From the NCBI RefSeq assembly GCF_029964055.1, contig NZ_CP124836.1, positions 2,728,001-2,792,000 on the forward strand: a stretch of 64,000 nt of DNA. The letters run 5' to 3'. Below the pieces are notes generated by a model. It saw only the letters and a list, made by a program, of their open reading frames with translations, ran no database searches and had not been told where the DNA came from. The position numbers and the translations under genes were made by a program. How positions within the stretch are numbered: position 1 is the first letter of the stretch; every line of letters begins with the position of its first letter. The stretch is from Arthrobacter sp. EM1 (GTDB taxonomy: Bacteria > Actinomycetota > Actinomycetes > Actinomycetales > Micrococcaceae). This document shows positions 27,803 to 35,624 of the stretch, one piece after another.

Positions 27803-28456
27803 ATGAGCGTTCAGGATCAGACACAGCAGGAGCCACGGCTCGGCATCGACGTCATCGGCTTCGGCGTGGGCGAGTTTGCCTATTTGCTCAACGTCTTCGA
27901 GGGGCCGGCGAGGGACCGTTCGGTAAGCGTTTTCCGCGCCCAAGACATGGTGGATGATCTCACCCTGTCCACGGCAGGCGCATCGTCCCTGATGGCGCGG
28001 GACATGGCCACCATTGATGATGACGGTGACCTCGGAGTCAACGGCGTCGCGTCCGCGGTGGCCACGGCCCTGGGGCAGGCAACCCGCTGGACCGAAGTTT
28101 CCCTGCTGACCGGGGACGCGATGGACAACGTGGTGCTGATCGAGGCCCCCGGAGTGGCCCTCATGCTGCAGCCGCGGCTGCTGGGCACCTGGTTCGTCTT
28201 CGCCCAGGACACCAGCATCAGCTCTGCCGAAGCGACCCTCCGCCTGGTGCGCCAGCACATCGAGCAGAATGCCGGAGGCTCTGCCTATCTCGTGTTCAAG
28301 ACTCTCGATACCGAGCAGCACCTGCTGGTCCGGCGCGAGGAAGGTTCGTGGACGACCGGAGTCCCCGACTTCGCCCAGGACAAGGTCGCGGAAACCGAAG
28401 GCCTGGACGACGGCGGACTGCTCCGGGCCATTGAGGTGTCCCGTGGCCAGGCGTAG
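27803..28456 (+). CDS. Hypothetical protein, WXG unit gene 2
   Basis: A 217-residue soluble protein without signal peptide or membrane helix and without any motif I recognise. It starts nine bases after the WXG gene, with AGGAGAC just upstream. The alternating hydrophobic pattern (TEVSLLTGDAMDNVVLIEAPGVALML) suggests an alpha/beta fold. Position suggests a chaperone or immunity-like partner of the WXG protein, but that is inference only. Confidence 0.6.
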   Translation: MSVQDQTQQEPRLGIDVIGFGVGEFAYLLNVFEGPARDRSVSVFRAQDMVDDLTLSTAGASSLMARDMATIDDDGDLGVNGVASAVATALGQATRWTEVSLLTGDAMDNVVLIEAPGVALMLQPRLLGTWFVFAQDTSISSAEATLRLVRQHIEQNAGGSAYLVFKTLDTEQHLLVRREEGSWTTGVPDFAQDKVAETEGLDDGGLLRAIEVSRGQA

Positions 28457-28844
28457 TTCGGACGTACCACCGGAACCTGGCTACACGGGAGCCCGGACCG
28501 GGGAAGACGGCCGGATCCACCGCCGGGGCGCGAACGGCGAACTGATCGCTTACACCCCGGACGAGTACGGAGTCCGCAAGGATGACGGCCATGGGCTGGT
28601 CAAACCCGTCAGCTCCTCCGGCGGCCTGCTCTTCCTCGCCGTCCTGGCCTCGCTCTTCGCCGGCGGTGTCGCCTACGGCCTGGCACGGATTGCGATTGAC
28701 GGCACTTGGGAGATTCTCGGTGACATCTGGTGGACCATCCCGGTGGGAGTGCTGGTGCCGCTGGTCGCCTGGACGAGCTACGCCAAGGAGCGCCGGGCGG
28801 AGAAATTGCGCACGGTCCGCAACCTCCCCCGGCCCCTTGGGTGA
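28443..28844 (+). CDS. Hypothetical membrane protein, WXG unit gene 3
   Basis: A 133-residue protein. A polar N-terminus of about 55 residues (with Gly-Glu-Asp-Gly-Arg repeats such as GEDGRIHRRGANGELIAYT) is followed by two hydrophobic helices (about 60-80, GLLFLAVLASLFAGGVAYGLA, and 90-110) and a basic tail. I chose the GTG at 28443, which overlaps the previous gene by 14 bases and has GAGG about eight bases upstream. It completes the three-gene unit. No family recognised. Confidence 0.6.
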   Translation: MARRSSDVPPEPGYTGARTGEDGRIHRRGANGELIAYTPDEYGVRKDDGHGLVKPVSSSGGLLFLAVLASLFAGGVAYGLARIAIDGTWEILGDIWWTIPVGVLVPLVAWTSYAKERRAEKLRTVRNLPRPLG

Positions 28845-28910
28845 TCCCGGACCGGGACGCGATGACGTAACCGACTGCGCCCCGGCGCCGGCAAAGCCTA
28901 AACTGGGCTA

Positions 28911-30053
28911 ATGACTACAGCAGCTACCCCGTCCGTTGGACTGGTCGGTTGGCGTGGCATGGTCGGCTCCGTCCTGATGCAGCGTATGCAGGACGAGGGC
29001 GACTTCGCCACCATCAACCCGGTCTTCTTCTCCACCTCGAACGCGGGAGGGGCGGCCCCATCCTTGGCCGGTCCCGCCGGGGGCGATGCCGGCACCCTCG
29101 AGGATGCGTTCGACGTCGAGACCCTGGCGAAGCTGCCCATCATCGTGACAGCCCAGGGCGGCGACTACACCAAACAGGTCCACGGTGCGCTGCGTGACCG
29201 CGGCTGGGACGGCCTGTGGATCGATGCCGCCTCCACCCTGCGGATGAACGACGACTCGATCATCGTGCTGGACCCGATCAACCGAGACGTGATCGACGCC
29301 GGCCTCTCCGGCGGCGTGAAGGACTACATCGGCGGCAACTGCACGGTCTCCTGCATGCTGATGGGCCTCGGCGGGCTGTTCAAAAACGGGCTCGTCGAGT
29401 GGGGCACCTCGATGACCTACCAGGCGGCGTCCGGCGGCGGCGCCCGGCACATGCGTGAGCTCCTGAGCCAGTTCGGCACACTCAACGCCGAGGTCAGCAC
29501 GGAACTGGACGACCCGGCGTCGGCCATCCTGGAGATCGACCGCAAGGTCCTGGCGCACCAGCGCAGCAACATTGACGCGAGCCAGTTCGGGGTACCGCTG
29601 GCCGGCTCCCTGATCCCGTGGATCGACGCGGACCTCGGCAACGGCCAGTCCAAGGAAGAGTGGAAGGCCGGGGTGGAGACCAACAAGATCCTTGGTACTT
29701 CCGGCGATGAGCACATCATCATGGACGGGCTGTGCGTCCGGATCGGCGCAATGCGCTCGCACTCCCAGGCCTTGACGCTGAAGCTCCGCGAGGACCTCAC
29801 CGTAGCGGAGATCGAGAATCTCCTCGCTGCTGACAACGAGTGGGCCACAGTGGTGCCCAACACCAAGGAGGCCTCGATGGCAGACCTCACCCCGGTGGCG
29901 GCATCCGGGACGCTGAACATTCCGGTGGGCCGGATCCGGAAGATGGAGATGGGCCCCCAGTACGTCAGCGCGTTCACCGTCGGTGACCAACTGCTGTGGG
30001 GCGCTGCCGAACCGCTGCGGCGTATGCTCAACATCGCCACCGGCAACCTCTAG
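28911..30053 (+). CDS. asd: Aspartate-semialdehyde dehydrogenase
   Basis: A 380-residue Asd for lysine, methionine and threonine precursor synthesis. [17 protein letters not shown] is the NADP loop and C144 in [10 protein letters not shown] is the nucleophile. The catalytic base His is in [13 protein letters not shown]. The motif and length are those of the E. coli-type long Asd rather than the shorter ~345-residue enzyme common in actinobacteria. It is separate from the lysC gene, which is not in the window. Confidence 0.95.
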   Translation: MTTAATPSVGLVGWRGMVGSVLMQRMQDEGDFATINPVFFSTSNAGGAAPSLAGPAGGDAGTLEDAFDVETLAKLPIIVTAQGGDYTKQVHGALRDRGWDGLWIDAASTLRMNDDSIIVLDPINRDVIDAGLSGGVKDYIGGNCTVSCMLMGLGGLFKNGLVEWGTSMTYQAASGGGARHMRELLSQFGTLNAEVSTELDDPASAILEIDRKVLAHQRSNIDASQFGVPLAGSLIPWIDADLGNGQSKEEWKAGVETNKILGTSGDEHIIMDGLCVRIGAMRSHSQALTLKLREDLTVAEIENLLAADNEWATVVPNTKEASMADLTPVAASGTLNIPVGRIRKMEMGPQYVSAFTVGDQLLWGAAEPLRRMLNIATGNL

Positions 30054-30065
30054 GCGCACGCCGGT

Positions 30066-31181
30066 TCAGGTGCCGAGGAATCTGCGGTACTTCGCGGCCT
30101 GCAGCTCAAAGGACTTTTGCGCCGCAGGCCGCAGCCCATTTACATCGTCGAACGGCTCGGGTACGGCGGCCGGGGCCCTGCCACTGCCGGTCACACCCCA
30201 GGTGCCGACGATCCGTCCGCCGGCCACAATGGTCTTCTTGAACACGCCGTTGCCGCCCGGCACAATCTTGTTCGCGTGCTCCGGCGGCAGTACCAGCGAC
30301 CGGTCGGTGTAACCGAGCAGGAACTCATCAAAGCCCGGCAGCGCGAGCACCGTGCGCGCACCGGGGACACCGTCGTCGAGCAGTGCCGCAGTCTCCGGGG
30401 AGAGCCAGTAGCTGGTCCCCTCGAAGTCCAGCTCCACCAGCTGGCCCTTGACGTCGGCCAGTGCTGCCCGGACCTCGGCGAGCGGGATGCCCGCCCACCA
30501 GGAGAAGTCACGCCCGGTGGCGGGCCCGTGGCTGCGCAGGTACCGCAGCAGCCACTCGGCGATGCCCTCGGCCCGGTCCAGGCTCCGCGACCCTGTGATC
30601 CAGTCGTCAAAAGCCACCAGCAGCTGCTGGTTGCCGGCCAGCGGTCCCTGCACCAGCACGGCCCGCTGGCAGAGGGCACCGAGCAGGTGAATGCCGCGCT
30701 GGCCGGCCGTGGACTGGCCAGCGAGTTCAAAGGCGTTAAAGAGTTCGCTCCGGCTCGCGGCTGCACCGCCGGAGACCAGCTGGAGAGCGGTTCCGGCTGC
30801 GGCGTCGACATCCGCAGCCGAGATGCGGAGCTCCCTGTGCCGCCCGGCCAGGCCGCGGATCAGCCGATCGGAGGTAATGGCCAACACCCACTTCAGGTCT
30901 TCGGGGGCCAGCACGTGCAAGGTGCCGCGCATCGGCCAGGAGCGGACGATCTCCCCCCGGTCCAGGGCGTTGCGGACATCGCCCACGAGGGAGCCCGGCA
31001 CCCGCTGGCCAATCGCCCAGAGGACGGAGCGCATGTCCTGCGCCTGCATCGCCGGCATCGAGCGCACGGCCGCCGGAACGCTGCTGAATCCGGCCCCGGC
31101 CAGCCCCTGCGAGGCCAGTCGCAGCCGGCCCATGATCCCCCTGGTCAGCCGGTAACGCCGCGGTGCTCCCATACACCCCAT
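30066..31181 (-). CDS. Winged-helix DNA-binding protein of the HTH_42 (AlkX/AlkZ-like) superfamily
   Basis: A 371-residue protein. MQAQDMRSVLWAIGQRV holds the QA-Q/D motif seen in HTH_42 proteins, among them the interstrand-crosslink glycosylases AlkX/YcaQ and AlkZ. It continues with RSWPMRGTLHVLAPEDLKWVL. The C-terminal region (LPGFDEFLLGYTDRSLVL) matches this superfamily. Two in-frame ATGs at 31181 and 31172 compete and neither has a clear Shine-Dalgarno. It may act in DNA repair. It is convergent with asd. Confidence 0.72.
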   Translation of the reverse strand: MGCMGAPRRYRLTRGIMGRLRLASQGLAGAGFSSVPAAVRSMPAMQAQDMRSVLWAIGQRVPGSLVGDVRNALDRGEIVRSWPMRGTLHVLAPEDLKWVLAITSDRLIRGLAGRHRELRISAADVDAAAGTALQLVSGGAAASRSELFNAFELAGQSTAGQRGIHLLGALCQRAVLVQGPLAGNQQLLVAFDDWITGSRSLDRAEGIAEWLLRYLRSHGPATGRDFSWWAGIPLAEVRAALADVKGQLVELDFEGTSYWLSPETAALLDDGVPGARTVLALPGFDEFLLGYTDRSLVLPPEHANKIVPGGNGVFKKTIVAGGRIVGTWGVTGSGRAPAAVPEPFDDVNGLRPAAQKSFELQAAKYRRFLGT

Positions 31182-31242
31182 GCTAGGACGACTGCCGGGA
31201 CGTTCCCAGCCGCCTTCCAGCCGGATTCCCTACCCTTGATGG

Positions 31243-31722
31243 ATGACCTTGAGTGAGATGTGGCCGCTGCTGCGGCCCCTGAGCCGGCGGCTGGCCCTGC
31301 TGGGCTGGGCTTCCAGCGCTGCCGGCATGACCGCCGGACTCACCGTTGCCATTGCCAGCGGGACCCGGCTCTCGCCGCTGATGAGCACCATGCAGCTGGT
31401 ATCGGTGGTCGCCATGGCGGTAACCGTGGCCAGCTTCGTGACGGCAGCTTCTCTCCAGCCGCGTTATCCGGCGCATGGCGGCAGTGATTCCCGTGACGGC
31501 AGCGGCCCCGGTGAATTCCCCGATACCGTGCAGAGCTTCCTGCTCGGTTCGCTGGCCCTGCTGGCAGGGGCGGTCGTCTTCGCTTGCGCCGGTTTCCTGC
31601 TCCGCAGCGGTCCCAGCGACCAGTCCGTGGCGTTTTGCCAGGTCTTCTTCCAGGGTGCCGCCGCCTCAGGCTTCACGTTTATGTTGTTCAGCCGGGTCGT
31701 CGGGCGCCGCAGCCGGAACTGA
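31243..31722 (+). CDS. Hypothetical multi-pass membrane protein
   Basis: A 159-residue protein with about four hydrophobic helices (20-42, 50-70, 95-115 and 128-148). It is preceded by TTGATGG-like sequence at the start. No motif or family recognised. Divergent from the HTH_42 gene and convergent with murB. Confidence 0.65.
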   Translation: MTLSEMWPLLRPLSRRLALLGWASSAAGMTAGLTVAIASGTRLSPLMSTMQLVSVVAMAVTVASFVTAASLQPRYPAHGGSDSRDGSGPGEFPDTVQSFLLGSLALLAGAVVFACAGFLLRSGPSDQSVAFCQVFFQGAAASGFTFMLFSRVVGRRSRN

Positions 31723-31770
31723 TCGGCGGCGCCGGACCCGATCCGCGCGGGAGCACTTGGGTCGAGGATT

Positions 31771-32835
31771 TTAGAGCTCCACGCCGATCAGCAGCGGTTC
31801 CGGATGCAGTTCAATCCCAAAGCGTTCGACGACGCCGCGGCGCACTTCGCGGGCGATCGCGAGCAGGTCCGCGGTGCTTGCCGTTCCCCTGTTGGTGATC
31901 GCCAGGGTGTGTTTGGTGGACAGCGAAGCCCGGCCGCCGGAAACGCTGTCCGGCTCCAGCCCGAAGCCCTTGCCGTAACCGGACCGGTCGATCAGCCAGG
32001 CTGCCGAGAGCTTGGTTAGCCCGTCGGCACCGGGGTAGCGCGGCGCGTCCCCCGGCAGCGCGGCGGCTACGGCTGCCGGCACGATCGGGTTTGTGAAGAA
32101 GGATCCGGTGGAGTACGTGTCCCGGTCCGCGGGGTCCCACACCATGCCCTTGGCCGCCCTGAGCCGGCGCACCTCACGGCGGACATCGTTGGAATAGGCC
32201 CGCTGGCCCACCTCAACGCCCAGTGCGCGGGCGAGCTCGGCGTAGCGGATAGGGGCGCTCATCCGGCCCAGCGGCAGTTGGAACTCGACCGTGAGCACCA
32301 CATAGCGCGGGGAGCCGTTGACAGTGGTTTGTTTGAGGATCGAATCGCGGTAGCCGAACTTCAACTCCGAGTTGGTGAAGGTCTGCACGGCCTGACGTTG
32401 CCGGTCCCAGGTCCGGACGGCGGCGATGGTCTGGGAAACGTCCGCGCCGTAGGCACCGACGTTCTGGACCGGGGTGGCGCCCGTGGCGCCCGGTATCCCG
32501 GCGAGCGCTTCGATCCCGGACCAGGCGTGCAGCACGGCGTGTTCCACGAGGGCATCCCAGTTGTGGCCGGCCTGGACGACGACGGCGACGCCGCCGCAGG
32601 AGTCCTCCGCGTTGACCGTGAACCCTTCCGAGGCGATCTTCACTACGGTGCCGGGGAAGCCGTCGTCGGACACGAGCAGGTTGGAGCCGCCCCCGAGGAT
32701 CAGCAATGGCTCACCGGCAGCATCCACTGAGCGGACGGCCTCGATGATTTCGGCCTCGGTGCGGGCCTCGATCAGGGTGCCGGCGGGGCCACCGACGGCG
32801 GCCGTGGTAAGGGCAGAGAGCAATGTCTGGGTCAC
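31771..32835 (-). CDS. murB: UDP-N-acetylenolpyruvoylglucosamine reductase
   Basis: A 354-residue FAD enzyme that makes UDP-MurNAc for peptidoglycan. FAD-binding LLILGGGSNLLVSDDGFPGT, the GIEALAGIPGATGATPVQNVGAYG segment and the catalytic Ser in STGSFFTNPIVP are all visible, and the C-terminal Glu is in ELHPEPLLIG. Length is normal for the actinobacterial type. It is next to the MaoC dehydratase pair on the minus strand, with an MFS gene between. Confidence 0.96.
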   Translation of the reverse strand: MTQTLLSALTTAAVGGPAGTLIEARTEAEIIEAVRSVDAAGEPLLILGGGSNLLVSDDGFPGTVVKIASEGFTVNAEDSCGGVAVVVQAGHNWDALVEHAVLHAWSGIEALAGIPGATGATPVQNVGAYGADVSQTIAAVRTWDRQRQAVQTFTNSELKFGYRDSILKQTTVNGSPRYVVLTVEFQLPLGRMSAPIRYAELARALGVEVGQRAYSNDVRREVRRLRAAKGMVWDPADRDTYSTGSFFTNPIVPAAVAAALPGDAPRYPGADGLTKLSAAWLIDRSGYGKGFGLEPDSVSGGRASLSTKHTLAITNRGTASTADLLAIAREVRRGVVERFGIELHPEPLLIGVEL

Positions 32836-32868
32836 CTGACCAGCCTAGCCGGGTATGGCCGGAGTCCC

Positions 32869-34158
32869 CTAAGCAGGTCGCTGGTCGATCTTCCGGGCCA
32901 CCGGGGAGAGCAGGAAGCTGACCGCCAGCATCACCATCACGGCCAGCAGGGAGTGCAGGATGCCAACGTGTTCCGCGAGCAAACCCAGCAACGGGGGCCC
33001 GCAGAGGAATGCGCCGTAACCGATCGTGGAGACCACGGAAACCCGGGCGGCTGCCTTGAGGGGATCGTCGGCGGCGGCGGACATGCCCACCGGGAAGCCC
33101 AGTGAGGCGCCCAGTCCCCAGACCGCCAAGGCCACGTAGGCCACCCACGGCGCCGGCGCGAAGACGAACAAACCCAGGCCCAGCACCGCCAGGGCCGCGC
33201 ACCAGCGCATCACCGGGACACGGCCAAAGCGGTCCAGGACCACTGTGCCGGCAAAGCGTCCCACCGTCATAAACGTAACGAAAAGCCCGTAGCCGGCGGC
33301 ACCCGCGGCGTCGGACTGGCCGTGGCCATCGGCGAGCGCCAGGGCCACCCAGTCCCCGGCCGCGCCCTCCGCGAGAGCGAGCCCCAGCACAAGCACACCC
33401 AGCAGAAGGGTCCGCCGGTCCCGCCAGGCCTGGGCGATCTGGCGTTTGTTGTCCAGCGGAGCCTCCGGCCGGTCCGCCTCAAGCCTGATGAGGGGTATCG
33501 GCCCGGTGGAGGGGTCATCGAAGGTATCCGGTGTGGCCGGCGTGAAGCCCAGGCCGGGTTCGATCGGGGTACTGTCCGCGCGGAACCATAAAGCGGCGGT
33601 GGCCACGGAGCCGGCCACCAGCAGCCCCACACCGGCGAAGTGCCAGAACACGGGCACACCGGCCCCCGCCGCCCAGGCACCGGTGCCGGCGCCGGCGACG
33701 GTACCCAGACTGAAGGCACCATGCAGCCGGGGCATAATGTGCCTGCGGACGGCGCGTTCGACAGCAGCACCCTCGACGTTGGAGGCCGTGTTCCAGCTCG
33801 CTGTGCCGAGGCCGATGACGGCCAGCCCCGCGGCGACAACGAGCGGATTGACCAGGACGGAGGTTCCCAGGCCTGCGAGCACCAGACCGGATCCCACCGT
33901 GATGCTGCCAATCCGGATGGTCTGCTTCGACCCGAACCGCAGCACGATCAGCCCGGACGCGGAGACGGAGATAAAGGATCCCAGGGTCAGGCACAGCAGC
34001 AGGAGCCCCACATTTCCCGGGGTGAGGTCCAGTCCGTCGCGGATGGCCGGCAGCCGGGACACCCAGGTGGCGAACGCGATGCCGCTGACCGCATACGCAA
34101 CAACAACGGCGTTGCGCCAGTGCGTGACCTCCGCAGTCTGGACTGTGCGCACGTTCAC
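32869..34158 (-). CDS. MFS transporter
   Basis: A 429-residue protein with about 12 hydrophobic helices. The N-terminal part holds FATWVSRLPAIRDGLDLTPGN, with the pattern of a sugar- or drug-type MFS protein without the classical DHA1 motif. A poorly conserved loop at 205-245 separates the two halves. Substrate unknown. It is 33 bases upstream of murB and 15 bases downstream of the MaoC genes, in the same direction. Confidence 0.85.
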   Translation of the reverse strand: MNVRTVQTAEVTHWRNAVVVAYAVSGIAFATWVSRLPAIRDGLDLTPGNVGLLLLCLTLGSFISVSASGLIVLRFGSKQTIRIGSITVGSGLVLAGLGTSVLVNPLVVAAGLAVIGLGTASWNTASNVEGAAVERAVRRHIMPRLHGAFSLGTVAGAGTGAWAAGAGVPVFWHFAGVGLLVAGSVATAALWFRADSTPIEPGLGFTPATPDTFDDPSTGPIPLIRLEADRPEAPLDNKRQIAQAWRDRRTLLLGVLVLGLALAEGAAGDWVALALADGHGQSDAAGAAGYGLFVTFMTVGRFAGTVVLDRFGRVPVMRWCAALAVLGLGLFVFAPAPWVAYVALAVWGLGASLGFPVGMSAAADDPLKAAARVSVVSTIGYGAFLCGPPLLGLLAEHVGILHSLLAVMVMLAVSFLLSPVARKIDQRPA

Positions 34159-34173
34159 GGCGTCGTCATGCGC

Positions 34174-34611
34174 CTACGCCAGCCTGACGACGGCTTGGGC
34201 CTTCATCAGTACTTTCTGGCCGGCCGAAATAACGGTGAGGTCTACCCGGGCGGTGCCTGCGTCGGCGTCGATCGCCCCGATGGCACCGCTGATTTCGAGC
34301 ACGGCGCCGGCCGCGGCCGTCCCTGTGGTGTCTGACACCGGGACCGGCTTGGTGAATCGGGTCTGAAAATCCACGACGGCGGCGGGGTCGCCGGCCCAGT
34401 CGGTGACGAGCTGGACGACAGAGCCCATGGTGAACATCCCGTGCGCAATGACACCAGGCAATCCCACGCCCGTAGCGAAGGCCTCGTTCCAGTGAATGGG
34501 GTTGAAGTCACCGGACGCGCCCGCGTACTTAACCAGGTCCGTGCGGGAGATCTCGATGTGGCGGCTGCCGATGTTGTGGCCGACCGCGAGCTCTGTGAGT
34601 ATCGGTGTCAT
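34174..34611 (-). CDS. MaoC-like hot-dog dehydratase (HadB-like)
   Basis: A 145-residue single hot-dog hydratase. The hydratase-2 motif is complete: YAGASGDFNPIHWNEAFATG, with catalytic Asp and His, followed by GVIAHGMFTMG. It is paired with the next gene upstream (two bases apart), as in HadA-HadB 3-hydroxyacyl-ACP dehydratases of mycobacteria. In this non-mycolate lineage the acyl chain is unknown. Confidence 0.87.
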   Translation of the reverse strand: MTPILTELAVGHNIGSRHIEISRTDLVKYAGASGDFNPIHWNEAFATGVGLPGVIAHGMFTMGSVVQLVTDWAGDPAAVVDFQTRFTKPVPVSDTTGTAAAGAVLEISGAIGAIDADAGTARVDLTVISAGQKVLMKAQAVVRLA

Positions 34612-34613
34612 GT

Positions 34614-35087
34614 CTACTGTCCCTCTCCGCGGACCAGGATGGAGGAGGTGGCGGTGGCCACGGCTTCCCGCTCCGTTGCGGCGCCGGCCACCGGGGCAAG
34701 GGCGAAAATTTCCGACCGCGTAGTGATCATGGCTCCCCCGCCCATGGCACGAACGCCGTCGACGTGCAGTTCTGCCACGAGCCTGTCCCCGGCAAGGATT
34801 GGCCGGTGGTGGACGAACCGCTGGTCCGCGTGGACCACCCGGGAGAAGTCGATGCCGGAGTCCGGGTCTTCGACCAGCTGGGCGTCGGCCCGTTGGGCGA
34901 CAATGATCGCGAAGGTAGGTGGCGCCACCAGGTCGCTGTGGCCCAGGGCTTTGGCCGCATCCACATCGAAGTGGGCGGGGTGGGTGGCCTTGACCGCGCG
35001 GGCGAACTCGCGGATTTTCTCGCGGCCGACGTCGTACACCTCTTGGGCAGGGTAGTTGCGTCCCTGCAGATCCGGATTGATAGTCAT
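34614..35087 (-). CDS. FAS1-like MaoC N-terminal dehydratase domain protein (HadA-like)
   Basis: A 157-residue hot-dog protein starting MTINPDLQGRNYPAQEVYDV at the ATG 35087. HPAHFDVDAAKALGHSDLVAPPTFA is the FAS1-like dehydratase N-domain signature. It lacks the catalytic Asp/His pair, which is normal for the non-catalytic partner. It is upstream of and nearly overlaps the HadB-like gene. The longer frame to 35144 is less likely because it has no useful start. Confidence 0.85.
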   Translation of the reverse strand: MTINPDLQGRNYPAQEVYDVGREKIREFARAVKATHPAHFDVDAAKALGHSDLVAPPTFAIIVAQRADAQLVEDPDSGIDFSRVVHADQRFVHHRPILAGDRLVAELHVDGVRAMGGGAMITTRSEIFALAPVAGAATEREAVATATSSILVRGEGQ

Positions 35088-35163
35088 GGGTTCCAGCCTA
35101 GCGTCAGGCCACGGGTGGACTGCGTCGAAGACATGCAGATGCACAGAGACAGCAATTACGGTA

Positions 35164-35192
35164 TGATGAAAACATCAAGTCATCAACTGATG
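35164..35192. promoter_or_regulatory. Candidate ArsR operator with promoter overlap
   Basis: Two inverted repeats adjoin here: TGATG-4-CATCA at 35164-35177 and CATCA-2-TGATG at 35181-35192. A TATGAT hexamer at 35162-35167 could be a -10 element. They lie directly upstream of the ArsR-family gene, where autoregulation is expected. In-frame ATG codons at 35163, 35166 and 35190 fall inside or beside the repeats, so the real protein start is probably further downstream. Confidence 0.5.
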
Positions 35193-35246
35193 TCCTCCGC
35201 CAAGTCCGCCCGCCGGATCCGCGCCGACAAGAAAGCACAGGCAGTA

Positions 35247-35624
35247 ATGATTTCGCCGGCGCAAACCCCTCTCTACGAGATCAAGGCGAACCTGTTCAAG
35301 GCCCTCGCCCACCCGGCGCGGATCCGCGTGCTCGAACTGCTCTCGGCTGCACCGGATAACTCGGCTCCCGTCAGCTACCTGCTGGCCGAGACGGGGCTTG
35401 AGGCATCCCACCTGTCCCAGCACCTCGCTACGCTGCGCAGGCATGGGGTGGTGACTTCCACCCGAACCGCCAACGCCGTGACCTACCGGCTGGCCCATCC
35501 AAAGATCGCCGAGCTCCTGGCCATTGCCCGGGCGTTCCTGCTCGACAGCCTGGCCGGTTCCAACGAACAGCTTAAACTCGCGCAGACACTTCCCAGCGAG
35601 CATCTGAAGAGTCCCACTTCATGA
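35247..35624 (+). CDS. ArsR family transcriptional regulator
   Basis: A 125-residue winged-helix repressor: LYEIKANLFKALAHPARIRVLELL, then LAETGLEASHLSQHLATLRRHGVVTSTRT. No Cys pair or other obvious metal site is visible, so the ligand is unknown. Several upstream in-frame starts exist (35163, 35166, 35190). I prefer ATG 35247 because those lie within the repeat-rich promoter, but ribosome binding sites do not settle this. It overlaps the SulP gene by ATGA. Confidence 0.85.
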   Translation: MISPAQTPLYEIKANLFKALAHPARIRVLELLSAAPDNSAPVSYLLAETGLEASHLSQHLATLRRHGVVTSTRTANAVTYRLAHPKIAELLAIARAFLLDSLAGSNEQLKLAQTLPSEHLKSPTS

